Source of the DNA: Variovorax sp. KK3
GTDB taxonomy: Bacteria; Pseudomonadota; Gammaproteobacteria; Burkholderiales; Burkholderiaceae_C
Length of the DNA: 64,000 bases
Reading direction: 5' to 3'
Assembly (NCBI RefSeq): GCF_001984055.1
Contig: NZ_LYVO01000022.1
Location: 1 to 64,000, forward strand
Shown one piece after another: positions 60,096-64,000 of this stretch; within the stretch, counting starts at the first letter, position 1, and every line of letters begins with the position of its first letter. Position numbers and translations under genes: made by a program. The notes beneath the pieces are model-generated. The model did no database searches and was not told the origin of the DNA. It was given only the letters and a program-made list of their open reading frames with translations.

Positions 60096-60833
60096 ACGGC
60101 TCCGACTCTGTTTCTCGAGATGGCGCCATCCATGCAGCGTCGGCTGGCGTGGAGCGCCCGTGGGGCAGTATCGGCCACGCACCGTGTTCGGTGCGTTGCC
60201 CAACGACAAATACCTGCGCGACCTCACACCGCTTCACGGTGGCCAATGGCGTCCGGCGACCTGGGCTGCGCCCGGCGCCTTCGCGTGTTTGCTGTTCATC
60301 TTCTGACGGGCCCGCGGCGCGCATGCGCTGCAGGGGATGTGTCTTCCTCGTGAGACTACGCGACGCGGCCCGCTTTGCACGGGCGCCAAGCGCCCCAACA
60401 CGAAGATCTCGAAGCCAGCAGCCCCGAGGCCTGTCCATCGGCACGCCGGAAGCGCCACCACTTGCAGCGAGAACAGGGCTGCTTTCACGCACTCCAGCGG
60501 GTTTTGTCGACGCTCGGCGCTGGGACGATGCAACGCTCGCCGCGCCTGCAAGGATTCTGCGGCTGGCCCTTCTCCGACGACTCCTCGCCGCGCGCAGCGT
60601 TGGTCAGGCACTTCGGCGTCGGCTCCTGGGCGGATCGAAAGACCCAGAACACCTCGAACCACCACGAGTTTCCCGCACGCTGCCGCGTCGCGCCGGCCAC
60701 GAACCAAGAAACCTGCCGCTCGAAGTTGGCGCTCGAGCTGCCACGGCGACTGACTACGCACACCGGTGGCCCTACGTTCGATCTGCGCGGCCTTCGGCCA
60801 GAACACCTGTTGCACCCGCCCGCACAGTCGCGA
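60096..60833. other. Stretch without a recognised gene
   Basis: In 738 bases there are several long open frames on both strands, as expected in high-GC DNA, but none has recognisable motifs. I see no repeat or terminator. Confidence 0.3.
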
Positions 60834-61028
60834 TCAGGACGGCAGTTCCATCACGGGCCCGAGCCACGCCTCGGCTGCAGCACGCGGCGGCAACGCGCGC
60901 AAGCGCGCGTCGCGCCAAAGTTCGGTGGCCATCTCCTCAAGTTCCCGAGGATTCACAGTGCGCCACCGGAGCTGCAGGGCGTGCGCGCAGGCGGCGATCC
61001 AGATGTCAGGTGAAATGGCGTCGGCCAT
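60834..61028 (-). CDS. Small hypothetical protein, divergent from a LexA box
   Basis: A 64-residue frame: MADAISPDIWIAACAHALQL, RWRTVNPRELEEMATELWRD and RLRALPPRAAAEAWLGPVME. It is helix-rich with a tryptophan-containing start and end, and looks like a true small gene. The ATG at 61028 is 14 bases from the LexA box (61043-61058). Unknown function. Confidence 0.6.
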   Translation of the reverse strand: MADAISPDIWIAACAHALQLRWRTVNPRELEEMATELWRDARLRALPPRAAAEAWLGPVMELPS

Positions 61029-61042
61029 GGCGTTTCCACAAG

Positions 61043-61058
61043 CTGTACAAACATACAG
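61043..61058. promoter_or_regulatory. LexA-type SOS box between two small genes
   Basis: CTGTACAAACATACAG is a perfect CTGT-N8-ACAG box. It lies between the divergent small genes ending at 60834 and 61296 and so could control both. On the plus strand the -10-like TACAGT (61054-61059) overlaps the box; on the minus strand TATGTT does. Confidence 0.75.
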
Positions 61059-61062
61059 TATC

Positions 61063-61296
61063 ATGGCATCCATGCGCCAGCAAGACCTTCTCTCGAACGA
61101 CGCCCCGACGCTCATGCGCATGCCCTCCTGGCTCGGCGCCGACGTCCGCGAAGAGCGCGAACTGCCTCTCTTGCCAGGCGACTACGAGGTCACGCCTGGC
61201 GAGGATCGATGGACCGTCAGGTGCCGGAAGACCGGCCAGATCGTCTACAACGGCATCGGTCCTGTCGAAGTCGTGCGATCGCCGGCACCGTCCTGA
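61063..61296 (+). CDS. Small hypothetical protein downstream of a LexA box
   Basis: A 77-residue frame with protein-like sequence: MRMPSWLGADVREERELPLL, PGDYEVTPGEDRWTVRCRKT and GQIVYNGIGPVEVV. It probably forms a small beta-rich fold. Two ATGs (61063 and 61072) are only 4 and 13 bases from the LexA box, so translation may use a very short leader. Unknown function. Confidence 0.55.
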   Translation: MASMRQQDLLSNDAPTLMRMPSWLGADVREERELPLLPGDYEVTPGEDRWTVRCRKTGQIVYNGIGPVEVVRSPAPS

Positions 61297-61377
61297 CGAT
61301 TCGACATCGCGACGCGACCCCACGGCTGCGGATCACCAGCCTTCAGCGCCCTGGGCAAGCGCGGGACACTCAAAGAT

Positions 61378-61791
61378 CTACTGCGTCGCGCAGCGGTTGG
61401 TCGACAATTCCGCGCGCAGCCCCCGCATCCGTTGCTGGTCAGGATTGATCACCTCGGGCGGTTGCCATTGCCAATTGGTGTACCGGCTCTCGATCCTGTT
61501 GCGTTCGGCGACGAGTTGCGCGCACCGCGTCTCCCGATCCATATCACCGCCGGCTTGCACTGGCCGAGCACGCATCGCTTTTGCCTGTTCTGCCTGCCGG
61601 ACCTGCTGCTCCCATGGCACTTCGGCGACGTGTTCGATGCGCTCGATCAGCGCGTTGTACTGGTTGCAATGCGCCTGCGCTCAAAACGTCGAACCGTTGT
61701 AGGCCTTGCACAGGTAGATGGTCGCGCCTTGCGCCGCGCTCGCAGTGAGCGCCAGGACGCCGATGGCCACCACTCTGTTGTTCATCCTCAT
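61378..61791 (-). pseudogene. Exported hypothetical protein with in-frame TGA
   Basis: Starting at ATG 61791, a signal peptide (MNNRVVAIGVLALTASAAQG) is followed by ATIYLCKAYNGSTF, then TGA at 61681-61683. The same frame goes on with AQAHCNQYNALIERIEHVAE, VPWEQQVRQAEQAKAMRARP and so on to a TAG at 61378-61380. The expected residue at the TGA is Trp (TGG), which needs one base change. The reading frame is otherwise intact for about 100 residues. Related to DUF4124-like exported proteins in layout. Confidence 0.7.
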
Positions 61792-61977
61792 GTCTCGGAG
61801 CCTGGCCGCGGCCCCACCCGCATCGACGTTGTGCGCTCGCGACCGCCAAGTCGTCGACGAATCACCGACTGCGGTGCGCTCGATGGGGCCAAGGACCTAC
61901 CTTGATCTGACGAAGGGTCCGACACGGGTCTAGCGCACCACGGCGCAGCGTCCAGGCCTCACCACTCGGAGAACATC

Positions 61978-62376
61978 ATGGGCATCCTCAGCAACATCCT
62001 CGGCAAGATCTTCCCCTCCTCGCATGCGGCCCCCGCGCCTGCGGCGCCGGCGGGGACTGCCCCCGCTGGCGCAGGAACAAGCGCGACGCCCGCACAGCCG
62101 GCACCGGTTGCCATGAGCGAGGTGGATGTCGAAAAGCTTCTCGACGACAAGGCGAAGAACGCCGGCGAAAAGCTGAACTGGAAAACGTCGATCGTGGACC
62201 TCATGAAGTTGCTGGCGCTCGACAGTTCGCTGGCTTCCCGCAAGGAGCTCGCGAAGGAACTCCACTACAGCGGCGATCCGAACGATTCGGCGTCCATGAA
62301 TGTCTGGCTTCATCGCCAGGTCATGAACAAAGTAGCGGCCAACGGCGGAAAGGTGCCAGCTGACCTCAAGGATTGA
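61978..62376 (+). CDS. DUF3597 family protein
   Basis: A 132-residue protein of the DUF3597 family: MGILSNILGKIFPSSHA, an Ala/Pro linker (residues 18-45) and the conserved C-terminal domain (DVEKLLDDKAKNAGEKLNWK, TSIVDLMKLLALDSSLASRK and LAKELHYSGDPNDSASMNVW). The domain looks like a peptidoglycan-hydrolase-associated or KOW-free small fold of unknown role. It stands alone on the plus strand. Confidence 0.88.
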   Translation: MGILSNILGKIFPSSHAAPAPAAPAGTAPAGAGTSATPAQPAPVAMSEVDVEKLLDDKAKNAGEKLNWKTSIVDLMKLLALDSSLASRKELAKELHYSGDPNDSASMNVWLHRQVMNKVAANGGKVPADLKD

Positions 62377-62588
62377 TGGTTCCCGCGCGCGCCTGCGACG
62401 CGACCATTTGTCGCGCCCGACAGGTGCCCCAGGATCGAACGAACTCCGCGAGTGCATTGGACGCGCGGTGATCCTGGTCATGCCCGCCCGCGGCACGCGC
62501 GTTGCCCCAAAGCGACGGCATCCGAAACACAGCTCCGCCGTGCGAGATTTCCCTTCAGGCGCCGAAGGTCGCCGGGCACAATTCCAAG

Positions 62589-62912
62589 ATGCCAGCCCCT
62601 CGACTCCCCGCTCGATACCGTCACATCTGGTGGTTCCCGGGCGCGTGCTCGACGCTGGCCCTTGCGCTGGCCGTGACAGCACTGCGACCGACCGAGCAGA
62701 ACGTGCTGCTGGCTATGGCAATCCTGTGCGCCCTCCCGTGGTCCCTGGCGCTGCTGCTGCTGGACTTCGGCCACGGCTTTGCCAACCAAGCGGGGGCCGT
62801 CGTCTGCGTCGGACTGGTCGTCAATGCGGCCCTGCTTTGGTGGTGCACGGCAGCGCTGCGCACGAGGATGCTGCAACGCGAGGCACCCGAACGACGGCGC
62901 CACGACCCCTGA
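62589..62912 (+). CDS. Small hypothetical membrane protein
   Basis: A 107-residue protein with about three hydrophobic helices: WWFPGACSTLALALAVTAL, VLLAMAILCALPWSLALLLL and AGAVVCVGLVVNAALLWWCT, and a charged C-terminus. No family is recognised. The ATG at 62589 gives a positively charged start (PAPRLPARYRH). The upstream frame is not coding-like. Confidence 0.6.
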   Translation: MPAPRLPARYRHIWWFPGACSTLALALAVTALRPTEQNVLLAMAILCALPWSLALLLLDFGHGFANQAGAVVCVGLVVNAALLWWCTAALRTRMLQREAPERRRHDP

Positions 62913-63001
62913 ATCGGCGCGGCCGCGGAATGCGGTGCTGCGGTGCGCGCCCGCTCGGCCTATTGGGGTTCACACGGGGCCAGTTGTTCAAGGCCTGACC
63001 G

Positions 63002-63139
63002 ATGTCGGTGCCCCGCCCGTTTCTTCGCCAGGTCCATTCCCTCCGGGCGACATTCGACGCCCTCTTTCGCGTTGGCTTCAGGGCCGAGCAATTCGGGCTC
63101 CGCGACGGCTTCTGCTGGGCGCTCAATAAGGGGCCTTGA
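63002..63139 (+). CDS. Possible very small protein
   Basis: A 45-codon frame, MSVPRPFLRQVHSLRATFDA, LFRVGFRAEQFGLRDGFCWA. Its composition is protein-like but there is no ribosome-binding site or family, so it could be chance. Confidence 0.25.
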   Translation: MSVPRPFLRQVHSLRATFDALFRVGFRAEQFGLRDGFCWALNKGP

Positions 63140-63363
63140 ACGACGACGGCCCTGCCTTCGCTGGCTGCTCGGCTGCACGCGTCCGCCATAGCACTTCGAG
63201 TCGAAGCGTCAGCCGCCACACACTTCCTTGATGCGCGAGGCCACGGTACCGGCACCGGCCTCATCGACGCCCCCCACTCGCGTTGTCGGCCGCCGCCGAA
63301 GGTGCGGCCACCCCCGTGCCACAATCGCGAGGGCTGCGCGCTGCAGCAGTCCACGGAGAGTCC

Positions 63364-64000
63364 ATGAGCGTTCGACAACGCAACCACGTCCGCGTCGGAG
63401 GCAACGGCACTGACACCCTGTTCTTCGCCCATGGCTTCGGCTGCGATCAGAACATGTGGCGGCTGCTCGAACCCGTCTATGCCACGCGCTATCGGACAGT
63501 CTGCTTCGACCATGTCGGCGCGGGCGGGTCGGACGTCACAGCCTACGACAAGAACAGGTATGCCAGCCTCGCCGGCTACGCGGACGATGTCGTCCAGATC
63601 GTCCGGGAATTCGGTCAGGGCCGCTCCCTCTTCGTCGGGCACTCGGTCAGCGCAATGATCGGCATGCTGGCCGAATTGGCCTCGCCAGGCCTTCTTGCCG
63701 CGCACATCATGATCGGCCCCTCGCCGTGCTACGTCGACGACGACGGCTATGTCGGCGGTTTCTCTCGCGCGGACGTCGACTCGCTTCTCAGAACGCTCGA
63801 AGGCAACTACCTCGGCTGGTCCAGCAACATGGCGCCTGCGATCATGGGCGCGCCCGGACAGCCCGAACTCGGCGCGGAACTCGTCAACAGCTTCTGCCGC
63901 ACGGACCCCGACATCGCGGCACGCTTCGCACGCGCGACCTTTCTCTCCGACCACCGCGCCGATCTGCCCCGGCTCACCACGCCCACACTGATCCTCCAAT
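63364..64000 (+). CDS. RsbQ-like alpha/beta hydrolase, 3' end cut by the window
   Basis: About 212 residues are present. The start ATG has GGAGAG six bases upstream. The fold motifs are TLFFAHGFGCDQNMW (oxyanion region), TVCFDHVGAGGSD, and the nucleophile elbow LFVGHSVSAMIGM. It is the RsbQ/D14-like family, whose members include the Bacillus RsbQ stress protein and strigolactone-receptor relatives. The C-terminal His region lies beyond the edge. A PAS/GGDEF or RsbP-like partner often follows, but that would be outside the window. Confidence 0.88.
   Translation, partial: MSVRQRNHVRVGGNGTDTLFFAHGFGCDQNMWRLLEPVYATRYRTVCFDHVGAGGSDVTAYDKNRYASLAGYADDVVQIVREFGQGRSLFVGHSVSAMIGMLAELASPGLLAAHIMIGPSPCYVDDDGYVGGFSRADVDSLLRTLEGNYLGWSSNMAPAIMGAPGQPELGAELVNSFCRTDPDIAARFARATFLSDHRADLPRLTTPTLILQ

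Noticed and set aside
60008-61702. A 564-codon plus-strand frame
   Set aside because: It spans several unrelated small genes and a LexA box, is rich in Arg, Pro and Ser, and has no motif.
62821-63999. A 392-codon minus-strand frame at the right end
   Set aside because: It is antisense to the RsbQ-like hydrolase, whose catalytic motifs are clear on the plus strand.

Overview
The window is high-GC DNA that reads as a betaproteobacterium of the order Burkholderiales, most likely Comamonadaceae (Variovorax-like). The main reason is the repeated occurrence of Bug/TctC-type periplasmic binding proteins (six, counting one cut by the left edge), together with many LysR and IclR regulators and catabolic operons joined by ATGA stop/start overlaps. 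The family-level placement is an inference. No rRNA, tRNA or CRISPR array was seen.

From 1 to about 45,000 the window is a dense catabolic archipelago, almost all on the minus strand. (A) 1-5,003: LysR regulator, BKACE-type beta-keto acid cleavage enzyme, a two-subunit molybdenum hydroxylase (2Fe-2S plus Mo subunit) and a Bug protein. A ChaC-like gamma-glutamylcyclotransferase follows on the plus strand. (B) 6,497-13,068: seven genes (FAD-dependent dehydrogenase, EthD protein, Bug, SnoaL-like, alpha/beta-barrel protein, SDR, Bug) with a divergent IclR regulator and a near-perfect palindromic operator. (C) 14,167-20,000: serine hydrolase, a Bug-SDR-LysR operon with double ATGA coupling, a lipocalin-like lipoprotein and a LysR gene. 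(D) 20,011-24,647: a PaoABC-like periplasmic aldehyde oxidoreductase with a Tat signal and a putative extra 4Fe-4S cluster, followed by an AraC gene. (E) 24,798-34,641: LysR, Bug, amidohydrolase, a complete Fe3+/polyamine-type ABC importer, AtuA-family protein, DUF4387 protein and a D-2-hydroxyacid dehydrogenase. (F) 34,865-45,026: a GntR/UTRA regulator, then an eight-gene minus-strand operon (SDR, MaoC, ADP-forming acyl-CoA synthetase, citryl-CoA lyase-like protein, Bug, aldo/keto reductase, aldehyde dehydrogenase, flavin reductase) with a divergent IclR regulator.

From about 45,000 to 64,000 the character changes. There is a decayed ISKra4-type transposase, a VapBC-like toxin-antitoxin pair with a clear autoregulatory operator, fragments of an MFS transporter and of a molybdenum hydroxylase, and an IS66 element reduced to tnpA and tnpB. 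Then come stand-alone genes (GST, MOSC fusion, DUF4126, an ArsR-SRPBCC-epoxide hydrolase-SnoaL cluster, GFA, DUF3072, DUF3597) and many very small proteins of unknown function. At least five genes here carry frameshifts or in-frame stops. Two perfect LexA-type SOS boxes sit in front of small unknown genes (57,848 and 61,043). The window ends inside an RsbQ-like alpha/beta hydrolase.

The catabolic operons share one design: a binding protein, one or two oxidoreductases or CoA enzymes, and a dedicated regulator. No substrate can be read from the sequence. The most promising unassigned systems are operons E and F, and the SOS-linked small genes of the right arm.
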